In this document: positions 34,890-47,570 of the stretch, in pieces
How the letters are laid out: each line of letters starts with the position of its first letter
How positions within the stretch are numbered: position 1 is the first letter of the stretch
Source: Takakia lepidozioides
Taxonomy: Eukaryota; Streptophyta; Takakiopsida; Takakiales; Takakiaceae
Assembly (NCBI GenBank): GCA_030704615.1
Contig: CM060731.1
Location: forward strand, 18,164,001-18,228,000
DNA: 64,000 bases
Reading direction: 5' to 3'
Program-made: the position numbers and the translations under genes
Notes under the pieces: generated by a model
Database searches by the model: none
What the model saw: the letters and a program-made list of their open reading frames with translations, nothing else
Told to the model about the DNA's origin: nothing

Positions 34890-37531
34890 ATGGAGGCCAT
34901 CGCTCGCTCTCTGCGCTCTGCCTCTTGTGTGAGTGTTTGCTTGACTTTCTTCTAATGTGGGCTAGCCGTGGGATCCTCTCTCTTTCGTCTCTGCATGTTT
35001 TGTTCCTGCACAGGTGTACCTTTTTGGGGTTCAAGTTGCCCCGAGAAATTCTGATGTTACGACCTCAATGCTGTAGATTGTGTTACAGTTTCATGTACAA
35101 ACCGAGGTTGTATTATAAGAACCTTAATGGCTCCGGGGTATCCTTGGCATTGATTTCAGTGTCTGTCTGTCTATTGAAGAGGCTGTCATTTATCTTGACT
35201 TAAACGTAAGAAGTGGGAAGGGAGAGGTGGGTGTGTAATATGCGAGTTTTGTTTTGGAGGAATGCAGGCGAGCTGGATGCAGAAATGGAGTTTGCTTCCG
35301 GCATTGCTGTCCGGACAAAGGCACGCACTCTCCACTCTACCTTCGAAGTGCATGCTTGCTACCACTCAAGGTACTTTTTTTCATGCAAATAGTACTTCAT
35401 GGGGTCACTTCATTTATCGTGCAATATAAGGGACTTGATTTAGACTTAGGGTTTAGGGTTTAACCGAAGACAGATCTCGTAATCTACCTTAATGCTGCTG
35501 AATACAACAGAGTGAACATTATTGAGTCCTTTCCTGCAAATTGTATAAGTATTTTTGCAGAGGAATCTCTCAGTGGATAATCCAAACTTTCCTGGGCATA
35601 GATGTCGTTTCGAATTTCGAGGTCCCTCTCGTCTGTCCTTACCTCATGAACACAGATTGTACTCGAGGTTTGATGAGGATTTTTGAAATGCCACTTTAAC
35701 ATCGACTAGCAATGAACTTGGACTCCTCTAATATGGGATTGTTACGAAGGCAGGCAAGCTGAAGGATGTAGAGACGAGAGTGACCAACTTTCTTAAAGAG
35801 GACAAAGGCATCGCGATGCTAGCTGGGGATATCTTCGATGTGCCCATACGTCCAGATATTGTCCATCGCGTAGTGCGGTGGCAGCTCGCCAAGCGGCGCC
35901 AGGTAAGGGAGGCAAATTTAAAATATAGACCCCGCTCACAGACTCAGACTTCAATCATCGGGTCATTTGCAGATTGACACACCTAGGAAATGCTGCTGCA
36001 TGGAAATTGAAGAACTAAGCAATAGAAGAATGCAGACATGTACGGAAAGAGTTGTGATTTGAGTGGCTATTCTGGATACATCTCTGACAGGTCCTGGAGT
36101 AGATCATCTATGCCAATGACATGCCCGTACAAACCACATTGGTAGGCCCAAGTGACGTGCATACAATCTGCTTTAACTCTGGAGATTGAACGAGTCCCTC
36201 ATGGGTGGTCCTGGCAATTGGGGTGGCAGGGAAATCATTCAACCAAGGGGATAGCGGAAGTTAGTGGTACTGGAAGAAAACCCCACCCCCAGAAGGGCAG
36301 TGGCCGGGCCCGCCATGGTTCTTTGCGGGGGCCTCAGGTTCGCTTACTCCTGCTGGGTCTCCTTTGTCTGCTAATTGGATCTTTCTCTTACACCTTTCAG
36401 TGCATCTTCTTCTATGTCTTGGACTGTACTCTTCCCCTTTGATGAAAACCCATCTCTTCCCTACCTCCCGTCATCTTCACATTCTCTGCTCTCTCCCAAC
36501 CTTTCCATGTGTGGTTGGTAAGGAAGCAAACAAGGCAATCACATTGACAAGAATAAGCTCCATCAGATTTCCCAAAAATTTGTTTTCCGCTCACCATCTG
36601 TCATTTTTCAATCAACATTGGTATGTGTTGAGCAGTTTCGATCTGGAGCCACTCAGCATGGACCCAAGCCTCGCAGCCACGAGATAGGGCTGCAGAGACA
36701 AGTGCGCCGCCTGGGTCTTAAAGTGGCCCTGTCAGCCCGTGTGGCCGAAGGCAAGGTGTTAATGACTATCTTGTTACTTTGCTTGCGCATACCTCCTAAC
36801 CAAGCGTCTGGTACTATAATTTACTCATGCCTAATCTTGCGTCACTCTTCTCTGTTTCTGTTACTTTGCAATTGAAGGAGTCGACAGGTTGCTGTAGTTT
36901 TCAGTAATCTGATAAATCACTTTTGGAAGTTACCTTACTTGTCCTTGGTTTCTTGCTCTTCTATTTTTGACCGAGACAATGGTCGACATGCTGAAGTAAA
37001 CCGTTAGGTTATTTGAGATATCTGAGAGCATGGTCCCAAAACATGAGAATGGGACTGTCTTAACAAATTTTCAGATCTAGTGTGTGTGATAGTCACACTC
37101 ATGCTTGCCTACTGCAGTTGATGGTGTTTGACAATGTACAACCGGCAACGCGCAAGACCCGGGAGATGGAGCGTCTGATCTCTGGGCTCGAGTGCAAAAA
37201 GGTTCTCTTTGTTGATGAGTCTGAGAAAGTCAATGACACATTATGCCAGGCTACTGGCAACCTGCACTATGCCAATGTCCTTCCTGCTAAGGTTTGTGTT
37301 CATGCCATTTCCTGAGCTTTGTATTTTCTGTTGAGTGCAGTGTGGGTACCTCGGTTTTTCCATGGTAGATACTTGTTTTAAGTGTCAATAAGCATCACTA
37401 ATGTTTATTTTTCCTCTCTGTGTTTCCAGGGACTAAATGTGTACAGTATCTTGCAACATGACACGCTTGTGATGACTCTTGGTGCTATTAGGCGGATTGA
37501 AGAACGTCTCCATACCCCTATTTGCCGCTAA
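34890..37531 (+). CDS. MRPL4: Mitochondrial-type 50S ribosomal protein L4 (uL4)
   Basis: Large-subunit protein of the bacterial-type mitochondrial ribosome, lining the exit tunnel. Seven exons with consistent phases: 34890-34928, 35268-35370, 35754-35902, 36230-36337, 36636-36755, 37118-37291 and 37430-37531, total 264 aa. The N-terminus [13 protein letters not shown] and the next exon (basic and hydrophobic, no acids) form a typical mitochondrial presequence. The L4 core reads [60 protein letters not shown] and [18 protein letters not shown]. The first exon codes for only 13 residues. The gene is transcribed away from LON2. Confidence 0.94.
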
Positions 37532-38576
37532 GCTAACAGTGGTTATGTTCAAGTCTTCGTCATAACACAATCTACCGTGCACTTGAATCACAGGAACAGT
37601 TTGGGACCAGGGTCATTTTTGATACACATAGTTCTGACTCTCATTCCTGCGGTGGTACAGGAGAATGGTTCAAATTTAGCTTTGCTTCTTAGTAGTCCCT
37701 AAAGATTGATACCGTTGATAATAGTCTTCTGTCCCCTTGAGATTGATTTCAGGTAGTGCACCCTAGTTGTAAAAAACTGCGGCTCCCTGTGCCAGTACAA
37801 GTTTCCCACGCACACTAAACTAAGTTGATATTGTAGGAAGCTGCTGAATGTAAATATGGGCACCTGTAAGGGTGAGTGCTCAGCCTGTGGATGGAAACAT
37901 GTCCAGTTTTCCTTGCTTATTCCTTGCTTATAATCATCTAGCATCTGCAGACTCCCCATGCTCATGAACTGACATTGCATTGACATTGAATTGAACCATA
38001 TGCCTTTACAGAAATGCATAATGAGCACTTTCTTCTCCCCCCAGTTAAGGAACAGATCTCTGCTGTCGTGCTCAAACCAATGCTTATCAGCACAACCTGC
38101 ACATTGCTATGACTACCCTGACCTCAAACATCATAGATCCACACATGGAACTGCAATCTTCCTGGGGCGTGCATTGGCACCAGTACTGGAGTAGAGCCTG
38201 ACCGGAGAAAACATGATGTGCTTCTATACAAGGAGGCCTCCATCTGTTCAGAGTTTGTCATGGTGAGGTGGATGCGTGGATACTGTAGCAATGGTGAGTG
38301 CGAAATGAGATTGAATGACAACGATCAGATTCCTGTAAAAATGGTGAGGACAAGAAACTGCTCGGATGCTGGAATCTGAGAGAAGACCTCAGACTTTTTC
38401 CACGTATATAGTAGCTAAAAATGTCATGAGAAGATCGGTCTGCTCGCCGAGTAAAGGCACGTAATTTCCATGCTCAAAAAGTGGTAAGAGCAAGCGCGGC
38501 TGTCTGCTCTTTCAAAGCCCCTGCTAAACCCTGACTCTCTCGCATATCTGCGCTCGTCTGTGTCGATCGATCAAGC
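37532..38576. other. Spacer between L4 and ArgJ genes
   Basis: Both neighbours are on the plus strand, so this holds the L4 3' UTR and the ArgJ promoter. No coding exon was recognised. Confidence 0.45.
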
Positions 38577-41500
38577 ATGGCAATGTGTTGGAACCCAGTA
38601 TTACCGCTTCAGCGCAGCTCTGGGTGTTCTGGTTGGTTCCCTCTGTCGACTATGAAGAGATGGTTTGTTGGGTGGTTTCATATCAGGGGTTGGCTTGCAA
38701 TTTTTAGATGTTGTCTACAGAAGTGTCAGCTGGATTTACATTGGTTAAAATATGCGATTGTGCATCTCACCTGCATTGATCAGGAGGGCTCATGCGAGAT
38801 TACTGGCTGCTGAAGCTCACTGTGTAGAGAGGGAAAATTAACCGGGGGTACTGGGGAGTTTCTCCGTCAAAATGTTAAATTGGTAATGTCATTTGTGGAG
38901 ATCTGTAGGGACAAAGCAACCTGCCTGTTGCAGCTCAGCGTTGGCAGGGCTTGTGAAGTCTAGCTCATTTCTGGCAAAGGACGGAGGATATTCGCATCTA
39001 TCAGCTTCTTCCCAGATGTCTGAATGTCCTAAAGATGAATTGAGAACTCCCTACGCCCCCAAGGTGAGATTTTACGTGTAGGTTCTTTGTATAGTACATA
39101 GAGGTGCTTGTGTTGGTGAGATTATGCTGTCTGCTTTTCTCTCCCTGGTTTTCCTTAACGTACCCTTCTGTTCCCACCTTTTGTCCCAATATGTTGTCTA
39201 TGTTGTCTAGTCACCATCTTTCCTTGCTCTATGGTTTTGCATTTCAACACTTCCCCTACCTTCTCTGTCTAAACTGCTTCGTCCTCCCTTAGCTGTATTT
39301 CACCAACATCCTTTGCTTTTTGGCGGCACTCATCCTCAGTTGCTCATCTTCACTTTATTGTCTCCTTGTCAACAGTTCTGTAACTGGGTAGTTGTGGGTC
39401 ATAGGATGTGAAGATGCGAGTTGTAAGAGCTGCAGTTGTGGCAGACAGTATGGCCCCAGGCAGCTACATTCCAGCCTCCCCTATTCTTTTGCCTGAAGGG
39501 CCATGGAAGCAGGTACGTTCCTTACCTTGTGTCAGCTTCGAGGGTTCACCTTTTGTGTATATGATGCATTGTGGAAAGAGAGAAAGCAAGGAGGAGATAT
39601 CCACGGGGTCTAGAGGGCCCATGGTACAACTAAACTACAAGAGAAAACAAGATTGAAGAAATGAAATGATTATGTCAATCCCAGCTGGAGTGCCTCATGC
39701 GGGTAAGTTGCCATTAACTTCCAATTTTGGAAGGCAAAGGCCTCTGCCAAAAGAGGTATCTGTCAAGAGAGAGTCATATGTGATTACTCATTAGACTTTG
39801 CTCGCTGGGACCATAGACCTCACATCTGAATTGAGCAGAGAGATGAAGTGTAAGGTGACAGTGGTTCTTGAAGTTTCCAGATTCCTGGGGGTGTTACAGC
39901 TGCAACCGGTTTCCAAGCAGCAGGCATGTATGGAGGCCTCCGGGCGGCTGGTCGCAAGCCTGATCTGGCCCTTGTCATTTGTGACACCGATGCTGTCTCT
40001 GCTGGTCCTGTCCTTCTTCTCACCTTTTGGAGGACCAACTTTGACTTTGGCTAGTGATGTTTGTAGGTGCTTCACTTTACTTCGTGTTTCCACTTATGGT
40101 GTCCCACAGACAGGAGACATTTCTTTCCTCTCTCTTTCTCCCTCTCTCATAGACAGCTGAGCTGCAGGGATAAGCTAAACCCTGGTGGGTGCAAGTCCCA
40201 CAAAAGGCTCCAGGAGGGTTCGTTCCGCTGGGTCAATGGCCATATGGCTATGGCAAGCCAACGTATGCAGAGAACGGCATGAGTAGATTCTCTCTCATAT
40301 ACACCCTCTGCCCAAACTGGGTATGGTGTCTATGGCCACAAGGCCATGGCAAACAGCGTCTCATGAGTACACATTCTCTCATGTACAGATAATGTGCTCT
40401 GATCAAATTATGGCGAGCCAGAAAAGATTCACTTCATGGTGGTGACTTTGACCTGAATTCATGGCATTGCATGGAGGTGACTTCCAATTTTCTGTCTCCG
40501 CAGGGACATTCACCAGAAACGTGATGGCTGCTGCACCTGTGGTGTACTGCAAGCAGATTTTGTCAGAATCATGCACGGTTTGTCTTTATAACAACATCCA
40601 CCCAACCATCCTTTCTTTTTTCAATTTGAAACTGCTTTGGGTATGTGTTGCGAGCAGAGTAGCTCAGAAAGGTGGGGACACAGTGTTAGAGGGTGTGGAT
40701 ATAACCACATACGATGTGATAACATGGCATGCACATGTAATGCTTGGTTCACTTGGTCAGCTTGTCAATTTGCTTTCAGTATTCATCATTTTTTCAGCTG
40801 GTAGGTGACATCTTACATTGATCCCGGCATGTCTGAGAGAAGACCCCTCTGTCAGTCTCTTGGCCTGGATCGCTATAACTAAAAATTGTGACCTTTACAA
40901 TGATGGAGAGTTATTGGAGGAAATTATTTTCTTTATCAGAAATATTGACATGAAAGTTCCAAGTGCTAATGATCTGTTTGTTTTGCCATTGGCACGCGGA
41001 GTAACATTTTCAGGCACGTGCAATATTGATAAATGCTGGTCAAGCAAATGCAGCAACGGTATGCTTGTTGTCACTCCTGGAGGCAGTGTAACCTGAACTC
41101 GTCATAGCTGGCTTTTCTGGTTTTCTTGGTGTTGTAGAAAAATGATGACAGCGGCATTGTGCTGGACCATGACATAACTAGGAGTGTCAAATGACCTGTT
41201 CAGTCTAAGTGATGTGCATTCAAAAGTTTCAGGAATTCAAAGTGAGATTGAAAAGTCTTCATTTTGTTGATCATGCAATCCAAAACTGGCATTAGTACTT
41301 ATGGTGGAGCCCTGCAGGGGGACGCAGGTTACCGGGATACCTTGGAGAGTGCTGAGGCTGTAGCAAAGGTATGGCTCTCTGACTATGCTGGTACTGGAAG
41401 TTGTTCATTTAACATCTAAGATTCTGCCAGTCGTGTGGTGATTTGTCCATTTAGTGCATTGTTTGACATGCTTTCTTCAAGAATTTGGTTGTGCCTAACC

Positions 41501-44500
41501 AGGGCATGCACAAAGAGCAGGTGACTTGGAGAATATTGAGGCGGGTAGTGTGCTCTGTTCAGATGAATGTTGTGTCGCATACTAACGCTATATGTTGTCA
41601 CTGTGGCTGAAGCATCTTGGAGTGCCACCAGGGGCTGTGCTGATTGAATCCACTGGTGTCATAGGCCACCGCATAAAGAAGGTGGGATTGTACTGCTTTG
41701 GACTCTCTCTCTCTCTCTCTCACGAGTGTCCAATGCTGTCAAACTGCTGTCCTCAATGCAGCTTGCAGTGACTTGGGACTCATATGGCATAGTCTGCTTT
41801 GGTGAGTGCAGGGGCCCTTGCTCGAGTCTCTTCCCAAACTGGTCGCCTCGTTATCTTCCAATGTTGAATCGTACGTTCCCAGTTCTTTCATCCCTCTTTG
41901 TGGAGTTGTTTGAGTTATTGTAGCTCACGTGGCCAAAGCATCTTTCTTGACTTGTCAATCAGAAATCTCAGGGGTGCTATCTGGATGCAGAGCTGATGCG
42001 GCTGCGGTTGCTATCACTACAACTGATCTTGTCAGCAAAAGTGTAGCCATTGAAACAGAGGTAGAGGTTGACCTCACCCCAACTAAGAGGGGCACATTTT
42101 CCCGTTTCCACGAAGTTCTTCTATGTCCCAGGCCTAGCATTGGAGTCTACACATTGCAGGATATTCTCAGTACCCAGAAAAATTCAGAGCTCAGATTGCA
42201 GATCGATTTGAAAACTTGTTCACATTAGCTGTGTTCCCATTCTAGAATGTGTATTTATGTCCTTGATGTGACTTGTTTAAAGCTTTGTTAATTTGTGATG
42301 GCAGTAGGCAGCCATGCAGTAGGCAGATGCTTTCAAACCTGGTTGTGACAAAGTTCAGTCATTGGAGTTTAGTCTGAAGCTAGAGGTTTGCCAACCACAG
42401 AGAGCACACAGTAAGGAACTACCCTGAAGGTTACATGGGAGAACAGGCACATTAATATGTCGAAGCAGACACCCCGTAGTCACTAATAATCTGTTTGAAT
42501 CTGTGAAGATAGGGGGCACAAAAGTGAAGCTGGGCGGTATGGCTAAAGGATCTGGAATGATTCATCCTAACATGGCCACTATGCTTGGGGTTGGTACCTT
42601 CACTATGAATCCACTACTGTTCCATAATCCACTTCCCTCTGTTTGGCTCTCAATTGTTTCCTGATCGACAAGGCTGCAAAGCATTAGGTATGGAAGCAAA
42701 TGAGCCATCAAGCTTAAGGTTGATCTTGGTTGCGGCAAGAAGGCTACTCCACATAGCCGAGCTGCCTGTGGGTGGGAGCACAGCTGTCAGCTAGGTCTTA
42801 GGATCCGCCAGTGGAAGAAGGCTCAGTTCCATTGTAAGTGGTTGGTGAAAGCGCCCACCTCTGGAAGTAGTGTTTAGCATGTAATGTAGGTTAGAATGGC
42901 TATGGTTGCCCATCAAATCTCTTCTTCTATACCTTTCACAGTGAATGCCACACTTGATGTCAAAAGCTTTTCCACATCAAGAACAGGCATCACAATTGGT
43001 AGCCTCCTGTCCAAGTAGGGGTAGTATGTTGTAAGACCAGCAAATGGGGTTTGTGTAAGCACCTGAACCATGTGCCTGGTTTGCAGGTGGTGACTTGTGA
43101 TGCAAAAGTGGCTGTTAATGTCTGGCGTTCGATGGTGCTAACAGCTGTCAACCGCAGCTTCAACCAAATCACTGTATGTCAAACTTCCGTACTTCACATC
43201 CGGGCACATTTTGGTGAAGAGAAAAATGAAATGGTACTTTAACATCCGCAGAAAGATCAAAGAGCTAATGGGACACGCAATAAATAGGGGGAGGGGATGG
43301 GGAGCACAGGGATGAAGAGACATACCATTGCAGCATTCTCATTAGTCTATGCCAAAGATTGAAGCCTTACTTGATCCATGCATGTGTGACTACATTCTGA
43401 GACAGTGTGGGGTTAGGTGGATGGTGACAGCAGTACCAATGATACATTACTGGCCCTGGCAAGTGGGGCAGCAGGTGGGCCCCTCATAAACAGCCTGGAT
43501 ACTACGGATGCCCAACAGCTTCAGGCGGCGCTTGATGCGGTCAGACTACCTGAACTTTGGCTTTCTTATTCAGGTTTCCCAGATTTTGGGATATATCAAG
43601 GCCTATTTTATTCCGACTGACTAAAATGGGGTGGCAATGGTATGGGCACAGGTGCTGCAGGGGCTAGCTAAGTCAATCGCATCTGATGGGGAGGGTGCCA
43701 CGTGCTTGATTGAGGCAAGTTTTTACTTGCCTGACACATTGAAAGCAGTGTTCCAAGGAAATTTTCTTGACAGACACATGTCATAGATGGGCACATACAT
43801 GTGGGAACATGATCGTACATTCTTCTAAATGCCTGGATATGGAAACAGCCAGGAGCGCACTGATGTTTATGGAGTGAAATACAGGTCACTGTAACAGGAG
43901 CCGACAATGAAGCAACAGCTGCAACAGTTGCCCGTTCTGTCGCAGCATCCTCCCTTACTAAGGTTGTTTTCATGCATCTCTTTGGATGGTACTGATATGG
44001 AAAAATCCAGTTTACAGCTCAATCCAGACAAAAGGTTCATCCAAGGGCAGGGTGACTGGACCTTTGTACTTGAGCAAAAGTTTGTATTTCATAAGTGGAT
44101 CACGTGATTTAACTTGGAAGTTTTATTACAGCTTTGGTTGAGGCATTACGGTTTTATTATTCTGAGATGTTTGCTCCAAGAGCAATTCATTTGAGTTTGT
44201 GCATGTTGAAGTGATGCATGACAGGCAATTATGTCCATAGACATCTGTTGGTAACAGTCTACAAAGGCACAAGACAATACTACCAGGAGAATATTAAGAG
44301 GATATTCAGTGTGTAGGTAATGTGGTGGATGTGCAGGCTGCTGTCTATGGACGAGATCCCAACTGGGGTCGCATCGCTTGTGCAGCAGGCTATGCCGGGG
44401 TTACGTTTGACCCCCTTCAACTTCGTATTCAGCTTGGGGAGTTCTTGTTGATGGAGGGGGGTCAGCCTTTGTCTTTTGACAGGTCAGTCTTTCGCTCATA

Positions 44501-44860
44501 AGAGAATGTGTTTACTTACTTTTTATGTTCTAGAAGGCCATTAACTGCAGTCACTATGGTTCGATGCAGGGATGCTGCAAGTGCATATTTGAGAGCAGCT
44601 GGGCAGGTGCATGGTACTGTCAAAATTGATATATGTATTGGTAATGTTTCCCCTCCACAACCTTCATTTCAAGGTTTGAAGTTGAGCTTGTGTTGTTGTG
44701 GGATTTGATTCTCTGTGAGCTCTGACTATCCATCTATATGCACTGTGATCTGATGTTGTAAGTGGTTCTTGCTGTAGGGGGTGGACCTGGGCACAGTCAA
44801 GCATGGGGCTGTGACCTGAGCTATGATTATGTCAAAATCAATGCAGAATACACTACCTGA
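38577..44860 (+). CDS. ARGJ: Arginine biosynthesis bifunctional protein ArgJ (glutamate N-acetyltransferase / amino-acid acetyltransferase)
   Basis: Recycles the acetyl group from N-acetylornithine to glutamate in plastid arginine synthesis. Eighteen exons, all in phase: 38577-38631, 38909-39063, 39405-39512, 39881-40004, 40504-40577, 41014-41058, 41318-41368, 41613-41681, 41812-41870, 41991-42060, 42509-42589, 43087-43173, 43417-43539, 43652-43714, 43885-43962, 44337-44482, 44570-44640 and 44778-44860, 513 aa. A Ser-rich presequence precedes [30 protein letters not shown] and [15 protein letters not shown]. The self-cleavage site [12 protein letters not shown] has the nucleophilic threonine at about 294. 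Then follow [35 protein letters not shown] and the C-terminus [13 protein letters not shown]. The exon ending at 43714 uses a GC donor (GAG|GCAAGT). Confidence 0.95.
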
Positions 44861-45544
44861 GGTATAACTTTCTTAACTCAAGTATCCTTTGTGGTCAGGA
44901 ACCTGCAAGCCAGCAGTTAGTCACTAGGGGATCTAACATGCTAACCCACACAGTGATGGAGATCTCCCCCTCCACCAGCACTAACAGAGATAGAGCAGAC
45001 AGAACGAGTGAAGGTAATCATGAAGCATACTTTGAGAAACAACATATATCCTGTTAGTGACATTCAACATTTAACTGAATAAAGGCGGTGGGCCCTGGGT
45101 TATCTTGTTTTTCCTTACATATTTTTTCTGAGAGGGTGTGCTGCATAAGTGAGTAAAGGGATCCACAATACTCAGGCAATATTGTCACAAGATAGCTTCT
45201 GTAAGATATATCCAGATTTGAGGAAGTAACCAGCCTTGCTCTATTTGGACTCACTCAAACACTGAGTTTTGAAACTCCATCACGATAATTTCTACAATCA
45301 GTATGCTCATCACTAAGTTACACTGAGAATTGGAGAATCTTGAATGTTCAAGGTAAAGTTTAGTCAGAAATCAATGGCATCCCATGTAACAGGCTGAGGC
45401 ATGCAGACATATCATCACTTCCTGATGCACAACATAGCGGTAGTCTGATGGTTTGAAAGTTAGTTCGCATCCTTCAAGATGATTGCCTTGTCAGGAAGGT
45501 GCAGTGCCGGAAAGTTGACAGCCACGTAGTGAATGAATTTTTCA
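44861..45544. other. Spacer after ArgJ
   Basis: ArgJ 3' flank up to the SINE-tail fragment. No coding feature recognised. Confidence 0.4.
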
Positions 45545-45630
45545 AGTCATTGGGGGAGGGTTGGGTATTGTCCCAGTTACAGCCATTAAAAGTTGTAGTA
45601 ATAGCCATTTGGGGTGAAGTGACACCATAA
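45545..45630 (+). mobile_element. SINE 3'-tail fragment at the broken edge of a GDSL gene
   Basis: GGGGGAGG, a (G)TTAC(A/G)GCCATTA(A/G) block and a GTGAxGTGACA block occur in the same order and orientation as in the intronic SINE at about 62971-63051. No pol III box region is present, so this is a 5'-truncated copy. It abuts the point (about 45632) where the GDSL 5' half loses homology. The minus-strand open frame of that half runs into it. Confidence 0.55.
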
Positions 45631-45631
45631 G

Positions 45632-46225
45632 TTCTACTTGCTTTGACAAAGTTTCATGACCTCTGTAGGACCTCTGTAGGTCCCATCTGTTGGAGATATT
45701 GATATGAGAAATCGTTGCCCCCGGCGTGTATAATGTATAATCAATTTTCGTAATTTTCTGAAGTGGGTATTGCTTCTCTTGCAGTTTTGATTTTGCATTG
45801 GTTTTAAAATCCAAAAATTGTTCAACTTGAAGCTCGAGATGATGTGGAACCAAGTAATCATCATTTCGTGCAATAGCTCCAGCGTAAGCAAAATTGATCC
45901 CGTGTCGAAAATTGGAGTTGGTACGGTTCGTTACATATGCTTGAATTGGGGCGAGGAAGGGCAGTCCAAAGGCATGAGCAACAAAATTGATCACAATACG
46001 CCCATTCGAAAAGCGGCCTGTTGGATGTCCAAAAAATGTTTCTCCATAAGGTCTGTTCAAGTGTACTTGTTGGTTTGATGGAAATGCTAGTTGAGCATTT
46101 CCTATATTGGAAAGGGAGTCTCCAAACATGAACACGGCACCCGATGGACAAACTGACTTGACCGGATTGAAAGCCGAAGCTAAGATCACCCAAAACAACG
46201 ACAAACCTTGTATCATAGGAGGCAT
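45632..46225 (-). pseudogene. GDSL esterase/lipase, 5' half (orientation opposite to the 3' half)
   Basis: Secreted SGNH-hydrolase family. From ATG 46225 (the longer open frame begins at a GTG) there is a signal-peptide-like start MPPMIQGLSLFWVILASAFN. Block I FMFGDSLSNIGNAQL holds the catalytic serine; RPYGETFFGHPTGRFSNGR and INFAYAGAIA follow. Block III (GGNDFSYQYLQQMGPTEVLQ) appears only after a frame change near 45700. Homology then stops at a SINE fragment. The part with the catalytic Asp and His is not downstream; a matching 3' half lies at 46890-47570 on the other strand. A TATA-like sequence (TATATAAGG on the minus strand, about 46501-46509) lies upstream, so transcription is possible. 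Confidence 0.8.
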
Positions 46226-46880
46226 AGTGATTGCCTTTGCCACCAATCTAAGACTACGCACCCCAAACTTGATGAGAGCAACTAGATACTAAAACTATTG
46301 AGCAGTAAAACTACCCTCCAAGTGAGCAAGATCAAAGAGAGAGCTACCAAAACTAAGGAAGAACTGCAAAGATTGTGCGGAAGTGAGCAAGATCCAGAAG
46401 AGAGAGAGAGCTACCACAACTATATTTGAGCGACAAAGACCACGAGCTAAGAAGAGAGCAAGTCAAGGATGAAGTGTAAAATAGAATAGAATACCGGACC
46501 CTTATATACATTTTGTCAGCGCTTCAATTTGCTTCTGTTTTGTACATCACTTTAGTTTTTCTGAAAAGTACGACACAACTTAGTTGAAAAAGTTATCATT
46601 TCAACGTGGAAAAAGATCCCATCAATAGAATGCAAATTTTTCATAAAAGAAACAAAAAGAAAAAAGAAAAGTTTCACCCTAGTGATCTTTAGAGCACTGC
46701 TCAGCAGCATCGAGGCAAGTAATGGGTTGTATGAAAATTGGGCAGACAGTATGCCACATCCAAGTGTCTGTGAGTCTCTGTAATAAAAGTCTGGACGGAT
46801 GTTGGTTGCAAGAAGGAAAGATGGAAGCATGCTAGGTGGGTTGGGTGGAGGGAGGTGTTGATCAAGGTGGGTTCAGGGGT
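46226..46880. other. Region between the two GDSL halves
   Basis: Holds GA-rich sequence (about 46380-46420), a minus-strand TATA-like motif near 46505 and no recognised exon. If the two halves came from one gene by inversion, this is the old promoter and 5' flank carried along with the inverted piece. Confidence 0.45.
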
Positions 46881-46889
46881 AGGCATCTG

Positions 46890-47570
46890 AACTGGATGCT
46901 GGTGAGAGGGCATATTGTGCCTCAATCTGTGGTTGCAGTTTCAGCTGCTACAGAGAATTTATATAACGCAGGGGCAAGACATTTTTTTATGTACAACAAT
47001 CCTGCCGAAGGTTGCTCCACTATTTTCCTCTCAAATTGGGGCACTCCTGAGGTCTCGAGAGATGAGCATGAGTATTTGATTCCCTTTAATGAGGTTGTTT
47101 TAGCCTATAACGAAGGCTTGAAAAGGATGATTCAAGGTCTCCAGCAACGGCTTCCAGGAATTTCTATTCATTTCGGTCGATATTATGACATCAATGTGGA
47201 CATTGTGAAGAATCCTAAAAAATTTGGATTTCCGAAAGAAAATATATTCCAAACGCTTGTGGGTATGGATATTCGTACAATTTCAATTTGGATGCTATGT
47301 GCGGAAACAATAATGCAACATTGGGAGGGAAAGTTGTAGGTTAGACGTATACAAATCTAGGGATCCCAACAACTACATCAATGTGGGATGGAGTACACTT
47401 TACAGAGGCCTTTTACAAGATTATAGCAAAGTCGTTTCTGACAGGAGAATATTTAGAGCCACCCACCAATTTCATGAGAATGCAAGTTGGACGGGCAATA
47501 TTTTGCCAAAGGATCCTGATCTGTCACTGGACGTTAAACAAACTTTACTCTATGTAGCGCTCATGAATTG
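46890..47570 (+). pseudogene. GDSL esterase/lipase, 3' half, frameshifted
   Basis: The plus strand reads VVAVSAATENLYNAGARHFF, LGI-type spacer, EVVLAYNEGLKRMIQGL-like sequence and ISIHFGRYYDINVDIVKNPK. Near 47250 the homology moves to another frame (ACGYGYSYNFNLDAMCGNNN), meets a TAG near 47340, and shifts again to MWDGVHFTEAFYKIIAKSFL at 47381. That last part contains the catalytic D-x-V-H motif. At least two frameshifts and a stop make it non-functional. It lacks the signal peptide and block I. It complements the 5' half on the opposite strand at 45632-46225. Confidence 0.8.

Noticed and set aside
34641-35034. Open frames of about 105 codons on both strands near 34.7-35.0 kb
   Set aside because: They read through the palindrome, which lacks stops because of its repeat composition; L4 exon 1 is in another frame.
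39798-40160. 120-codon plus-strand frame within ArgJ
   Set aside because: It covers ArgJ exon 4 in the wrong phase. The correct phase gives [19 protein letters not shown] with proper splice sites.
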